Part shown: in pieces, positions 42,980 through 51,405 of the stretch | Numbering within the stretch: the stretch's first letter is position 1 | Layout of the letters: each line of letters opens with the position of its first letter | Source of the DNA: Deltaproteobacteria bacterium | GTDB taxonomy: Bacteria; Desulfobacterota; Desulfuromonadia; Geobacterales; DSM-12255 | Reading direction: 5' to 3' | DNA: 53,382 nucleotides | Assembly (NCBI GenBank): GCA_021849045.1 | Contig: JAJZTK010000009.1 | Span: 1-53,382, forward strand | Made by a program: the position numbers and the translations under genes | Notes under the pieces: model-generated | What the model was told of the DNA's origin: nothing | Database searches by the model: none | The model's input: only the letters and a program-made list of their open reading frames with translations

Positions 42980-43945
42980 ATGAGTACGGGAAAACGCATT
43001 ACCCTGCAGCAGGCCGCCGAGATCGTCAAGGACGGCTCAAGTCTCACCTTCTCAGGCTTCACCATCTGGCGACGCCCCATGGCCCTGGTCTACGAGCTGA
43101 TCAGGCAACAGCGCAAAGGGCTCCACCTGATCGAGGTGAACGGCGGCCCCCATACCGAATTCCTGGTCGGCGCCGGCTGCGTCGATATCTGGGAATCGTG
43201 CTGGGTCGGTCACGAACTGTACGGCAAGTACGGCGCCAACCTCTCCCGCAGGGTGGGGAACAAGGAGATCCTGGTCGAGGACTACAGCCACGCGGAGATG
43301 ATGTTCCGCTTCGCTGCCGCGGCCAGCGGCGCCCCCTACGCCGTCACCCAGACCTCGCTGGGGACCGACATCCACAACCCGGCGTACGATACCCTGGGCA
43401 ACGCCGGCAGGCGCGACGGCAAGCGGATTGCGAAGCAGAAGTACGTCTTCACCGAGGACCCGTTCTTCGGTGCCGGCTCCCAGGTACTGGTGCCGGCAGC
43501 CAAGGTGGACATCGCGATCATGTGCGTGCAGCAGGTGGGCGAGGAAGGGACGGTGCGGGTGAGCGGCCAGTACTACTCCGACCCGGAAGCGGCCCGGGCC
43601 GCGGACATCACCATTGTCATGGCCGAGGAGATCGTGCCCGAGGAGTACCTGCGGCGCAATGCCGACCAGAACACCATCGTCAGCTTCGAGGTGGACCACA
43701 TCATGGAGTGCCCCTTCGGCGCCCACCCCACCGGCATGTTCGGCCGCTACGACGTGGATGGCGCATTCCTCAAGGATTTCTACGGCAAGACCCGCACCCA
43801 GGAAGGGTTTGACGAGTTCGCCAAAGAGTGGATCTTCGGCCTGGACCAGATGAGTTACCTGGACAAGCTGGGGTGGCCGCGGATGTTGAATCTCAAGGCC
43901 AATACCGCGCTCAACTACTCCACATCGGTGAAAAGGGGGCAATGA
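42980..43945 (+). CDS. Class I CoA-transferase alpha subunit, glutaconate CoA-transferase-like
   Basis: The 321-residue protein matches the A subunit of the glutaconate CoA-transferase group: ITLQQAAEIVKDGSSLTFSGFTIWRRPMALV with the glycine-rich turn near residue 25, then VGHELYGKYG and the PFFGAGSQVLVPAAKVDIAI strand. It transfers CoA between an acyl-CoA and a free acid together with the B subunit that begins one base after its stop. AAGGAGGCACGC is a strong ribosome-binding site. The true acid is unknown; the block suggests a short-chain or branched acid. Confidence 0.87.
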   Translation: MSTGKRITLQQAAEIVKDGSSLTFSGFTIWRRPMALVYELIRQQRKGLHLIEVNGGPHTEFLVGAGCVDIWESCWVGHELYGKYGANLSRRVGNKEILVEDYSHAEMMFRFAAAASGAPYAVTQTSLGTDIHNPAYDTLGNAGRRDGKRIAKQKYVFTEDPFFGAGSQVLVPAAKVDIAIMCVQQVGEEGTVRVSGQYYSDPEAARAADITIVMAEEIVPEEYLRRNADQNTIVSFEVDHIMECPFGAHPTGMFGRYDVDGAFLKDFYGKTRTQEGFDEFAKEWIFGLDQMSYLDKLGWPRMLNLKANTALNYSTSVKRGQ

Positions 43946-43946
43946 G

Positions 43947-44768
43947 ATGACCACGAACTATGCGAATCCGGAAGAGTACGGGCTGGCCGATCTGCTCTGC
44001 TGTGCCGCCTCCCGCGAGGTGCAGGACAACGAGATCGTCTTTGCCGGCACCGGCCTCCCCATGGTGGCGATCATGCTGGCCCAGAAGACCCATGCCCCTT
44101 CACTCAAGCTGATCTTCGAGGCCGGCACCCTGGACGGGCGGCCGCCGGAGATCCCCACCTCCGTGGGGGATGCCCGCTGCGAGATGGGGGCATCCCGCGC
44201 CTCGGGGCTCTATGACGCCTTCAGCATCGCCCAGCGGGGGTACGTGGACCTCGGCTTCCTCGGTGGCGCCGAAGTGGACGAGTACGGCAACGTGAACACC
44301 ACCGTCATCGGCGACTACCTGAATCCCGAGCTGCGCCTCACCGGCAGCGGCGGCAACCCGGACATCAACTCATTCGCCAAACGGACCGTGTTCATCATGG
44401 TCCACGAAAAGCGGCGGTTCACCCCCAGTGTCAGCTACATCACCAGCCCGGGATGGCGGGTGAAGAAGTGGCCCGGCGGCGAGTTCGTCCACCGCCGGGA
44501 GCTGTACGGCGCAGCCTTCCGGGGAGGACCGTCGGCGGTGATCAGCACGGCCGGGGTCTTCCGGTTCGACGACGAGACCGGCCGGATCTACCTGGATACC
44601 TGCCACCCCGGCAAGAGCCCAGCGGAGATCCGGGAGATGTGCCACTTCGATCTGGACATCTCCCGCGTCAGCGGCGAAACTCTCCCCCCGACCAGGGAGG
44701 AGCTCCGCCTGATCCACGAGGTGCTGGACCCGGAGCAGATCTTCATCCCGAAGGTGAAGAAGGGGTAG
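43947..44768 (+). CDS. Class I CoA-transferase beta subunit, glutaconate CoA-transferase-like
   Basis: The 273-residue partner of the preceding gene. Glu58 in LKLIFEAGTLDG is in the place expected for the glutamate that forms the glutamyl-CoA intermediate in GctB-type subunits; FLGGAEVDEYGNVNTTVIG is the other conserved block. The assignment of the catalytic residue is by position only. It is the last gene of the catabolic block and is followed by a strong terminator 17 bases later. Confidence 0.87.
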   Translation: MTTNYANPEEYGLADLLCCAASREVQDNEIVFAGTGLPMVAIMLAQKTHAPSLKLIFEAGTLDGRPPEIPTSVGDARCEMGASRASGLYDAFSIAQRGYVDLGFLGGAEVDEYGNVNTTVIGDYLNPELRLTGSGGNPDINSFAKRTVFIMVHEKRRFTPSVSYITSPGWRVKKWPGGEFVHRRELYGAAFRGGPSAVISTAGVFRFDDETGRIYLDTCHPGKSPAEIREMCHFDLDISRVSGETLPPTREELRLIHEVLDPEQIFIPKVKKG

Positions 44769-44784
44769 GTTTCCGACTCTGATG

Positions 44785-44824
44785 ACGCAAAGAGGCCCTT
44801 CTCGCAGGAAGGGCCTCTTTGCGT
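44785..44824 (+). terminator. Strong terminator after the CoA-transferase genes
   Basis: ACGCAAAGAGGCCCTT pairs perfectly over 16 bp with AAGGGCCTCTTTGCGT around an 8-base loop. The lower stem contains the CTCTTT run. It closes the long + strand block begun at the thiolase promoter. Confidence 0.85.
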
Positions 44825-44936
44825 TCGATGATGTAAAAGTCACGCGGCATGCTCCAATTCCTTGTTTTACCGGCTTGCCAACTCTTTCTTTATTTAGTAC
44901 GCTATTTTGTACAAAATTAAATATGTGAGGCTCGAC

Positions 44937-45218
44937 ATGCAAAGAATGCAACTCGATCAGGATATTCGTCCTCTGTCCGACTTCAGGGCACAAGCATCCA
45001 TGTTCATCAAGCAGGTACAGACAACCAGGCGCCCTCTCGTTATCACCAGTCACGGCAGGAGTGCGGCAGTACTGCTTGATGTTCGCGAGTATGACGCTCT
45101 TGTTGAAAAGATCGAACTTCTCCAGGATGTGCAAACAGCTGAACTGCAGCTTGCTGAAGGCAAAGGGACCGAATCGGAAGATGCCAGAATGATGCTGCTT
45201 GACAGGATTGCCGGATGA
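44937..45218 (+). CDS. Phd/YefM-type antitoxin
   Basis: The 93-residue protein has the Phd/YefM pattern: an N-terminal DNA-binding part (DIRPLSDFRAQASMFIKQVQTTRRPLVITSHGRSAAVLLDVREYDAL) and an acidic C-terminal tail that would wrap the toxin. GAGG precedes the ATG at 44937 by seven bases; the frame is open ten codons further up. The stop overlaps the toxin start as ATGA. An AT-rich upstream stretch with TTAGTACGCTATTTTGTAC-like symmetry may be the operator. Confidence 0.88.
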   Translation: MQRMQLDQDIRPLSDFRAQASMFIKQVQTTRRPLVITSHGRSAAVLLDVREYDALVEKIELLQDVQTAELQLAEGKGTESEDARMMLLDRIAG

Positions 45219-45505
45219 AAGTGAAATGGTCGCCGCTTGCACTTGAGCGGATGAGCGAGATAGTTGATTTCATTTCTCAGGACAACCGGGTGGCAGCCAG
45301 AGAGTGGATTGAAGCGGCACTTAAACGGGTCGAACAGCTTGCGCAATTCCCCGAAAGCGGACGGCATCTGCCGGAACTCCCGAGCAGGAACGATCTACGC
45401 GAACTCGTATACGGAAATTACAGGATCATCTACCGCATTGGCGGCGATCTGGCCATTCTTACCGTACGGCACGGCAGACAATTGCTGCGGGAAGAGGAAA
45501 TCTAG
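45215..45505 (+). CDS. ParE/RelE-superfamily toxin
   Basis: The 96-residue protein begins VKWSPLALERMSEIVDFIS, then has FPESGRHLPELP and LRELVYGNYRIIYRI, the ParE/RelE plasmid-stabilisation pattern with its basic residues. It overlaps the antitoxin gene by four bases. It could poison gyrase (ParE) or mRNA on the ribosome (RelE); sequence alone does not decide. The pair sits right after a terminator in AT-richer DNA, so it is an insertion between blocks. Confidence 0.9.
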   Translation: MKVKWSPLALERMSEIVDFISQDNRVAAREWIEAALKRVEQLAQFPESGRHLPELPSRNDLRELVYGNYRIIYRIGGDLAILTVRHGRQLLREEEI

Positions 45506-45537
45506 CTGATGGAGGTAGAACTCCGCTCTGGCAACAC

Positions 45538-45766
45538 TCACGCAACGTTTTTCAATTCCTCCCTGATGACCTGGCGGATAATTTCGGCAAGGGGCGGCTC
45601 GCTGATCTGTTTGCGCAGATCGTTCAACCCTCAATTTTTCTCAATCCGTAACCTGAGATAGTCCTTATTGCTGCCGGTTCGGTCAGTTCATTTTTTCGTG
45701 CCGTGGATTTCATCCCATTTCTCCGTGAGCAGAGTCGCATGCTTATACACAAGCTTTTCGACTTCA
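45538..45766 (-). pseudogene. Two short gene remnants
   Basis: On the - strand, one segment (45688-45766) reads IEVEKLVYKHATLLTEKW before a TGA, and a second in another frame (45538-45627, possible TTG start) reads LNDLRKQISEPPLAEIIR and so on to a TGA. Both have protein-like composition but are too short and lack starts with ribosome-binding sites. They look like the end of a small DUF4160-type or antitoxin-like gene pair. Function and family are guesses. Confidence 0.3.
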
Positions 45767-45774
45767 ATGCATGT

Positions 45775-48741
45775 TCACCCCTTGGCCGGAAAATTCCTCG
45801 CCAGATACAGACGGAGCGTGTCCGCAAAGTCGGCCTCCTGGTCGCCACGGTAGACCATGGACGAGGCGATTTCCGCAGCCAGGATGGCAAAGAGGTATTT
45901 CCTGGGCATCCGGCCGATCCGCTTGCGGTAGCGGGGCTCCTCGCGGATGATCCGCGGCAGGTGGGAGAGAATCGCCCGCCTGAACAGCGGCTGGTCGCAG
46001 AGTTCGGGCCGTCCCTGGAAGAAGCGGAACAGCCGGGCATAGTGGGCGTTGATCTCGCTGCTCAGGGCATCGGAGATCTCGGTGCAGAGCAGCCCCGGGT
46101 GCTCGCGACGGCGCTTCAGGATAAGCCTGGCCTCGTCCTCGGCCCGCTTCTCCAGGATCGCCAGCACATCCCCCACGTAGTGCTCCTTGTCGGCCAGGAA
46201 CTCCTGTTCGCTCAAGAGCAGGTTGGCGATGATCTCGTATGACGAGGAGATGACGCCGCACTTGTTGGCCGAGGCGTCGCGCATGATCAGGATACCCTTC
46301 TTCTGCAACTGGACGCGCGCCTCGGGGGTGATGAACGAGTTGGCCCCCTCCACGATCGCCCTGGCCGACGGACTGCCGTCCGGCTGGCAGAACCGCTCCC
46401 AGTTGTCGCTGTCGATGGTCTCGGGACGGCCGCCGCCCGGGATGAACAGGTCAGCCGGTACAGAGAAAACCAGGTCGCCATACTCCCGTGAGAACTCGTC
46501 GATGGAGATCCATTCCTCCTGCAGGACTGCACCGCGCTTCGTCACCTTCCGGTAAAGCTCCCTGAGCCCTTCCCGGCGGCTGCCGGTGCGGAAGAGCATG
46601 AAGCCGCCCGGGTGGAGTGCCGCAGGATCAAAGGCGTCCAGATCCTGCTTGAGCAGAATCCGCTTGAGCACAGCGTGATCTGCCCCCTCCAGGTCGCACA
46701 CGGCAGCGGTACCGTCCAGGATCAACCGGATCCGCACCTGGGGACAGCGCTCCAGGATCAGCCGCATGGCGTTGCCGGCCACGTCGCCGTTGGGCCCGCC
46801 GGTGAACTTCATCGAGAACGGCTCGGTCCGTATATCGATCCCCAGCTCCTGCATGGTGATTTCGGCGAACTTCACCACCCCAGTGGAGGTGACCCCGTAC
46901 TCCTTGTGGTTGATCCCCACCTTTTTGCTGGACATGATGCCGATCCCCAGCAGATATCCCCGCCGGCTGGAAAGCTTGGCAATCGCCTCGATCATGCTGT
47001 CGTGCATGTTCTCGTCCGGCCCGAGCTCGATCGGCTCTTCTTCGCGGTAGTAGTCCACCACCGCCGGGTGACTGGCCACGCCGTCCGAGGTGGTGAAGAT
47101 ATCCAGAAAGGCACTGGTGACGCCGTACTGGAGTTTGAAGAGCCGCCAGTTCTCCATCTCCCGCTCCCGCTCCCGCATCATGTCCGAGGCGTCCAGGATC
47201 ATCACCAGCTTGGAGCCCCCTTCATAGATATCCTTGTTCTTCAGGTGCTGGGTGTGGGCCAGGACGAAGTTCTCCCGGAACAGGGTGTTGGCATTGGTGA
47301 TGAAGTCGTCGGCATTGCGGGCAATGACCGTCCGCCACCCCCCCCGGGCGATGTCCGAGAAGCCGATGTGATAGCCGAAGCCGTACCGGCTGAAGAAAAA
47401 GGTGATCCGAAACGGCGCCGTCTGGGGGAGGTCGGCAATGAATTCGTGGCCAAGTCCGGTCAGGTAGGCCGGGTCGAGACGGAAGGCCAGGGCCTGCTTC
47501 TCGACGACGAAGAAATTGGTCTTCAGGGTGTGGGTGATGAAGGCCAGGCAGCAGCGAAAGATGGAGCGCCGCACCTCGTCCAGGTAGCGGTGCCCGGTGT
47601 TGTACTCAACGACGGCCCGCACCGTTTCGTCCAGCAGCCGCTCATAGAGCGCGGTCCGGTCGGCAACGGCCGGGTCGAAACGGGCCCGGAAGAGCTGCGC
47701 CATCTGCAGAGAGATTTCGGGATGGGAAAGGAACGCCCCCCGCACATCGTCCAGGCCGAAGCGGTCCGGCTGGTTGTGGGCCAGGTTGGTGTGGCAGAAG
47801 GCGATAAAGGCGTTGACCAGCGAGGCGTCCTCGCCGGCCATGAGGCCGGTGGTCACCAGTTCGCGGTAGGCCTGGGATCGGGTAGACAGGACCTGGGTAT
47901 TGGAAAGTTCCTGCTGGAGCGCGGTGAACGACCGGTCGCACTTCCCCAGCACCCCGCCATCCCGGCACCGCACGTAGAACGTTCCCAGGAAGTACGGGTG
48001 GATGCCGTTGGAGATGGTGAGACAGTAGGCCCTATTCACCGCCAGATCGAGCCGGTTGAACACCTCCATCACCTGGAGGAGGAAATCATACTGGGGCGGG
48101 TTGCCGACCGCGAAGAAGACCCGTGACTCCCTGACCGCACCGCTGTTTTCCATCTCCTCCACATCCAGGTAGAGCCCGCCCCGCCGGTTCGCCTCCTGGT
48201 AGAGGCGGAGCAGTTGTGCCACCCGGCGGGGTGGCGAGATCCGGACATAATTCTCGTTGTTCAGCCAGATGATCCTGAGGAGCCGGTCCAGGTTCTTCAG
48301 GTCGAATTCGGGGTAGTATTTCCGCAGAGCCGTTGCCACCTGCCGCCTGATCCGGGAAGGGACAACCACCTTGCTGCCGGCGAGGATATCTTCGTTGCTC
48401 CTCCGGTCGAACTCGAAACGCTGGATCTCCAGCACCTGTTCGAGTCCCGGGATCTGATCGTCCGAATGGGCGATCATGGCGTAGGAGATCTCACGTTCCT
48501 GCACCCGGCGCAGGGTGTCGTACAGGGTTCCGGGCTGATTGACCAGGGCCATGATGAGGGAGTTCTCCCGGTCGGCCAGGAGGAGGCGGCGGTTCCTGCG
48601 CAGGCTTCCCAGCTCCCGGCCCAGCATGGCGAGCGCTTCTGGCTCGTCTTTCATGGCGATGAAGAAATAGGGGTTCATCTGTTCCCGGAGCCAGCGGCGG
48701 TTCGCCGCCCGCTCGGAGGCCGGGGTGGAAGCTGCGTTCAT
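45775..48741 (-). CDS. Large NAD-dependent glutamate dehydrogenase
   Basis: The 988-residue protein fits the roughly 110-115 kDa class of NAD-specific glutamate dehydrogenases, which deaminate glutamate to 2-oxoglutarate. The N-terminal half (1-430) is an ACT-like regulatory region; the catalytic part has GFGYHIGFSDIARGGWRTV, ILDASD, KFTGGPNGDVAGNAM (dinucleotide binding) and AIVEGANSFITPEARVQLQKKGI. The ATG at 48741 follows GAGGAG ten bases upstream; the open frame extends 20 codons more without a signal. It is transcribed away from the M48 remnant and is monocistronic as far as seen. Confidence 0.9.
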   Translation of the reverse strand: MNAASTPASERAANRRWLREQMNPYFFIAMKDEPEALAMLGRELGSLRRNRRLLLADRENSLIMALVNQPGTLYDTLRRVQEREISYAMIAHSDDQIPGLEQVLEIQRFEFDRRSNEDILAGSKVVVPSRIRRQVATALRKYYPEFDLKNLDRLLRIIWLNNENYVRISPPRRVAQLLRLYQEANRRGGLYLDVEEMENSGAVRESRVFFAVGNPPQYDFLLQVMEVFNRLDLAVNRAYCLTISNGIHPYFLGTFYVRCRDGGVLGKCDRSFTALQQELSNTQVLSTRSQAYRELVTTGLMAGEDASLVNAFIAFCHTNLAHNQPDRFGLDDVRGAFLSHPEISLQMAQLFRARFDPAVADRTALYERLLDETVRAVVEYNTGHRYLDEVRRSIFRCCLAFITHTLKTNFFVVEKQALAFRLDPAYLTGLGHEFIADLPQTAPFRITFFFSRYGFGYHIGFSDIARGGWRTVIARNADDFITNANTLFRENFVLAHTQHLKNKDIYEGGSKLVMILDASDMMREREREMENWRLFKLQYGVTSAFLDIFTTSDGVASHPAVVDYYREEEPIELGPDENMHDSMIEAIAKLSSRRGYLLGIGIMSSKKVGINHKEYGVTSTGVVKFAEITMQELGIDIRTEPFSMKFTGGPNGDVAGNAMRLILERCPQVRIRLILDGTAAVCDLEGADHAVLKRILLKQDLDAFDPAALHPGGFMLFRTGSRREGLRELYRKVTKRGAVLQEEWISIDEFSREYGDLVFSVPADLFIPGGGRPETIDSDNWERFCQPDGSPSARAIVEGANSFITPEARVQLQKKGILIMRDASANKCGVISSSYEIIANLLLSEQEFLADKEHYVGDVLAILEKRAEDEARLILKRRREHPGLLCTEISDALSSEINAHYARLFRFFQGRPELCDQPLFRRAILSHLPRIIREEPRYRKRIGRMPRKYLFAILAAEIASSMVYRGDQEADFADTLRLYLARNFPAKG

Positions 48742-48776
48742 AGTGAAGAACTCCTCTCGCTGATCATTTGGCTTAA

Positions 48777-49205
48777 CCAAGTATACACATTTTCCGCACA
48801 AGCATAAGTGAGCAGCCGCGTTACGACCGGCTGACCCGTGTTTTCTCTCTTTTCGGCCAACTGCTCATCATCATTAACCTGCCCCTGGTTTTTCTGAGCG
48901 ACCACCCTCTCCCGTGGCTACCGCTCCTGGTCATGGCCTTTGCCCCCTCCCTGAGCGCCCTGATCAAGCTCGAACGGCTCCGGCACCCCCCCCTGCAGCA
49001 GCTGTTCAGACCGGGGCACGGCGATCCGGAACCGTCGCTCCTGCGGACCCACCCGGCAACGGAAGAGCGCATCAACCGCCTGCAGCGGTACGCCAGCGAC
49101 CTGCAGAACCACCGCCAATCGAACGGCGACGAGGGGGTAGCGCTCGCCGGCCTGACGCCGGTGAACCGCAAGCCGCGCCGCCACCTCACCGGACTGTGGC
49201 ACTGA
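48777..49205 (+). pseudogene. C-terminal remnant of an M48 (HtpX-like) metalloprotease
   Basis: The frame is open from 48777 to the TGA at 49205 but has no plausible start before ATG 48933. It encodes RLTRVFSLFGQLLIIINLPL (a membrane helix), then ALIKLERLRHPPLQQLF and PSLLRTHPATEERINRLQRY, the last being the HP-x-TEERI motif found near the end of M48 proteases. The HExxH zinc site and the front part are missing. The 5' part was probably lost in a deletion that joined this fragment to the glutamate dehydrogenase promoter. Confidence 0.65.
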
Positions 49206-49258
49206 CAGCTGACATTCCTCCTCTGTGCCCTCCCCCACCCTTTCACGCTCACTGCAAT

Positions 49259-49344
49259 ATTTTGTTACAGTCACCTGTTAACCAGTACTGCTACTGGCTT
49301 TACCGGTCAAGATGTAACATTTTGTGGCGCCACATTTTGTTACA
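49259..49344. repeat. Repeated TTTTGTTACA motifs around a large near-palindrome
   Basis: ATTTTGTTACA occurs at 49259-49269 and 49334-49344, and its complement TGTAACATTTT at 49313-49323. The last two flank GTGGCGCCAC (49324-49333), so 49313-49344 is a 32-bp near-palindrome with 7-bp outer and 10-bp inner matching arms. The related TTGTTAACA follows at 49361. This could be a cluster of operators or the abutted ends of a lost transposon; no protein is recognised beside it. Confidence 0.6.
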
Positions 49345-49372
49345 CCGGCTCCGCATTCTCTTGTTAACATGG

Positions 49373-49624
49373 CTAAATCATTAGGAATGAACTTTTGCAT
49401 GGAAATTGGTATATAAACATCCTATTGTCTTCGTTCAGCGACCTGCTGGTATCAAGAAGCATGGGAGAACTATTACACATCTCATCATAGGGATGGCTAG
49501 CGTCTACTTTCTTGATTATGCGATGGGCGAAGAAAACGAAAGGTTTACTCTTTTCAACCAAAGGATAAACGCCATCGTGAAATTTGCAGAGAACGAGCCG
49601 TTTCGTGATTTTACTATCAGCCAT
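49373..49624 (-). CDS. Hypothetical protein
   Basis: The 83-residue open frame begins with ATG at 49624 behind a strong GGAAAGGAGA ribosome-binding site (about eight bases upstream), which is the main evidence. No domain is recognised; the N-terminal KITKRLVLCKFHDGVYPLVE is mildly protein-like and the second half is not. The overlapping + strand frame at 49406-49627 starts with TTG and lacks a ribosome-binding site, so it is rejected. The region is AT-rich. Confidence 0.35.
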   Translation of the reverse strand: MADSKITKRLVLCKFHDGVYPLVEKSKPFVFFAHRIIKKVDASHPYDEMCNSSPMLLDTSRSLNEDNRMFIYQFPCKSSFLMI

Positions 49625-49789
49625 TAGCTATCTCCTTTCCTCTCCTGTGAAGGAGGCCAAGGAGTGCTTACCGGAAACGCCAAAAATGGCATAACCATGC
49701 CCTCGGACGCGGACGGCTAACGCCGCCGGTCAAGGGCGCACCCCGGTCAATGAATAAGATGGCTTATCAGAGGGAAAGAGAGGTAAGAA

Positions 49790-50137
49790 ATGGAAGATGA
49801 TGAGCTTATTGCCAACTTCGAAAAAGAAATGTACAGGATTTATAGGGAAGCTTATGCAAAATGCAGGCACAACGCGCACATCTTCCATGGGATGTTACAA
49901 GATCATGGTGGAATTGTCACAGCAAAGAGACTCTTGAGTCAACATGGTCTACAATACGGATTCGAAAAACTATGCGAGTGCGGCTGTCCTGATATAACAA
50001 TGGAGTCATTAATATTGCGCGAACCATGGAATTCCCTATTTACAAGAAAAGAGAAAGAAGTATCTATTGCAAGGCTGAAAACGTTTGGTTATAAGTTTGA
50101 CCATGGCGAACTCATTGATTTGACAGACGAAGACTGA
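49790..50137 (+). CDS. Conserved-type hypothetical protein
   Basis: The 115-residue protein has an even, soluble, charged composition: an N-terminal helix FEKEMYRIYREAYAKCRHNA, then FHGMLQDHGGIVTAKRLL and DITMESLILREPWNSLFTRKE with a closing ARLKTFGY. This matches a small family of unknown function that occurs widely in bacteria, often near accessory genes. The ribosome-binding site AGAGAGGTAAGAA stands before the ATG. No function can be given. Confidence 0.7.
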   Translation: MEDDELIANFEKEMYRIYREAYAKCRHNAHIFHGMLQDHGGIVTAKRLLSQHGLQYGFEKLCECGCPDITMESLILREPWNSLFTRKEKEVSIARLKTFGYKFDHGELIDLTDED

Positions 50138-50162
50138 CATTTAATAAAGGAACTTAGAACCA

Positions 50163-50513
50163 CTAAAGAAATCGGCGATAATCACAGTTCAAAGCATTTG
50201 CCAACTTTTTTGCAGTTTCCTTACCAATAGGCCGTTTGCCGTGTTCCATGGCGCTAATATTTGACCGAGAAATGCCAGTCAATTCTGCCAAGGCATCCTG
50301 AGTTAGGTCTTCACGCAAACGTATGCCACGCAGGTAAACCCCAGCAGGGTTGGTGTCTAACTCCGGTGAAATATCGGAAGCAGAGATACTGTCAGAAGCC
50401 TCAATAATACCAGCACCGACCTTTAGTGCATATTTGCGCAGTCGGTTTATGACTTCAGGAGAACCTACAACACGGATACTTTCAGTAGGGTGCTTTTTCG
50501 TGTGTGCCAACAT
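50163..50513 (-). CDS. XRE-family antitoxin
   Basis: The 116-residue protein has a C-terminal helix-turn-helix (about residues 60-112: LREDLTQDALAELTGISRSNISAMEHGKRPIGKETAKKLANAL) and an N-terminal toxin-binding part with TESIRVVGSPEVINRLRKYA. ATG at 50513 is behind GGAGATTACTT. It overlaps the end of the upstream toxin gene by 32 bases, the usual order for HigB-like toxin/XRE antitoxin pairs. The antitoxin is intact although its toxin gene is broken. Confidence 0.85.
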   Translation of the reverse strand: MLAHTKKHPTESIRVVGSPEVINRLRKYALKVGAGIIEASDSISASDISPELDTNPAGVYLRGIRLREDLTQDALAELTGISRSNISAMEHGKRPIGKETAKKLANALNCDYRRFL

Positions 50514-50760
50514 AAGTAATCTCCACAATATGAACTTCGTTATCCTGAACTCGCCAGACTGCGACGTAAGTTGGTTGCCCTTTTTTCAAATGGCAATGGT
50601 GCAACCCTCAGGAAAGTTTAGAATAATTTGGCCAATCGCCACGTACCGGACCTGTGGCGCGCATGTCAATGATGAGAGCGTCAAGCACGGCCTTTATTCG
50701 TTCCGGAACTTTTTCACGGAGCTTTGCCGCCTTCCGGCTATAAACAACATTCCATGTCAT
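50482..50760 (-). pseudogene. RelE/HigB-like toxin gene with an in-frame TGA
   Basis: ATG at 50760 opens a frame that reads MTWNVVYSRKAAKLREKVPE and GPVRGDWPNYSKLS, then TGA at 50608-50610, and continues in the same frame with HHCHLKKGQPTYVAVWRV and VEITYVGTHEKAPY to a stop at 50482. Intact relatives read through this region (KL-x-x-x-x-HHCH-I/L-KKG-x-PTYVAVW), so the break is one nonsense codon at codon 51. The toxin should be inactive while the antitoxin and operator are preserved. Confidence 0.8.
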
Positions 50761-50766
50761 GACCCA

Positions 50767-50796
50767 CAATGTATCAATAGCTGATACATTGTCAAG
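50767..50796 (-). promoter_or_regulatory. Promoter and operator of the decayed toxin-antitoxin locus
   Basis: CAATGTATCA and TGATACATTG form a perfect 10-bp inverted repeat with a 5-base spacer (50767-50791). On the - strand, TTGACA (50796-50791) and TACATT (16 bases on) give good -35 and -10 boxes that overlap this repeat. The antitoxin's helix-turn-helix is the natural ligand for autoregulation. Confidence 0.75.
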
Positions 50797-50994
50797 GCAA
50801 AATTGTAAGGCTTGAAAAATTGATTAGCTGCTGTAATGGACGGTAATGAAGGAGTTCAAGGGAAACGAGGGTGTCCAACCACCGGCACGACCGGTCCAAA
50901 AACCGCCCGGTCAGCCTCAGCCCCGTTAAATAGGTCATGCCGTGTATGCGATGATGTTCGATAGTGTTCCATCCAGCGAGTTTAACTGAAGTTT

Positions 50995-51016
50995 TCGCCT
51001 GAAGGCGAGGGTTTTT
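50995..51016 (+). terminator. Small hairpin with T-run
   Basis: TCGCC and GGCGA pair around TGAA and are followed by GGGTTTTT. The stem is only 5 bp, so it is a weak candidate. The stretch 50800-51044 shows no convincing gene; a 27-codon frame at 50846-50929 is noted but not called. Confidence 0.35.
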
Positions 51017-51044
51017 CTCCCATAGTCAGACAATAAAATGTACG

Positions 51045-51340
51045 TTATGCTTGAGCCTCATGCATCGGTTGTATGGTAATGGTCAGCCCCATGCCATGAA
51101 GCACATTAAAAAGACTGGTGAGTTCCGGGTTGCCGCGTTTGGAAAGCATCTGGTAAAGACTCGCGCGCTTTACGTGTGATCTTTCGGCAATTGCCGTCAT
51201 GCCGCCGTTAGCCTGCGCCACTTCCCGCAAGGCTAGAAGCATCGCTGATTTGTTCCCCTCTTCCAAAACGGCATTCAGATATGCAGCGGCATTTTCAGGG
51301 GATTTCAGCCATTCGATTCGTAGTCGGTCATACGTTTCAT
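51045..51340 (-). pseudogene. Frameshifted antidote (addiction-module) gene
   Basis: From ATG 51340, behind CAGGAGCAACGAAA, the frame reads MKRMTDYES and then stops; the matching continuation lies in another frame as RIEWLKSPENAAAYLNAVLEEG, then NKSAMLLALREVAQANGGMTAIAE and ASLYQMLSKRGNPELTSLFNVL. This is the pattern of the small XRE-type addiction-module antidote proteins (about 95-100 residues). A one- or two-base indel near 51305-51325 explains the break. Either the gene is dead or the base count is wrong there. Confidence 0.7.
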
Positions 51341-51363
51341 TTTCGTTGCTCCTGATGGTTTTT

Positions 51364-51405
51364 TCAAAACCGTTGGGCGCTTTCTATATCGCGCTGTTGA
51401 GTCCG
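51364..51405 (-). pseudogene. C-terminal scrap of the partner killer toxin
   Basis: Just upstream of the antidote gene, one frame reads RTQQRDIESAQRF before a stop. That resembles the extreme C-terminus of RelE-like killer proteins, which end in a TQ-x-x-DI-x-x-A pattern. Upstream the frame is closed by TAA, so only this tail remains. Short match, so uncertain. Confidence 0.35.

Noticed and set aside
49406-49627. A 73-codon + strand frame
   Set aside because: It starts with TTG without a ribosome-binding site and is opposed by a - strand frame with a strong one; neither has a recognised domain.
50608-50610. Selenocysteine coding at the TGA in the toxin gene
   Set aside because: No selenocysteine-type hairpin is evident after the codon and toxins of this family have no cysteine or selenocysteine there.
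50846-50929. A 27-codon frame with many prolines and glutamines
   Set aside because: Its ATG has no clear ribosome-binding site, its composition is low-complexity and no family is recognised.
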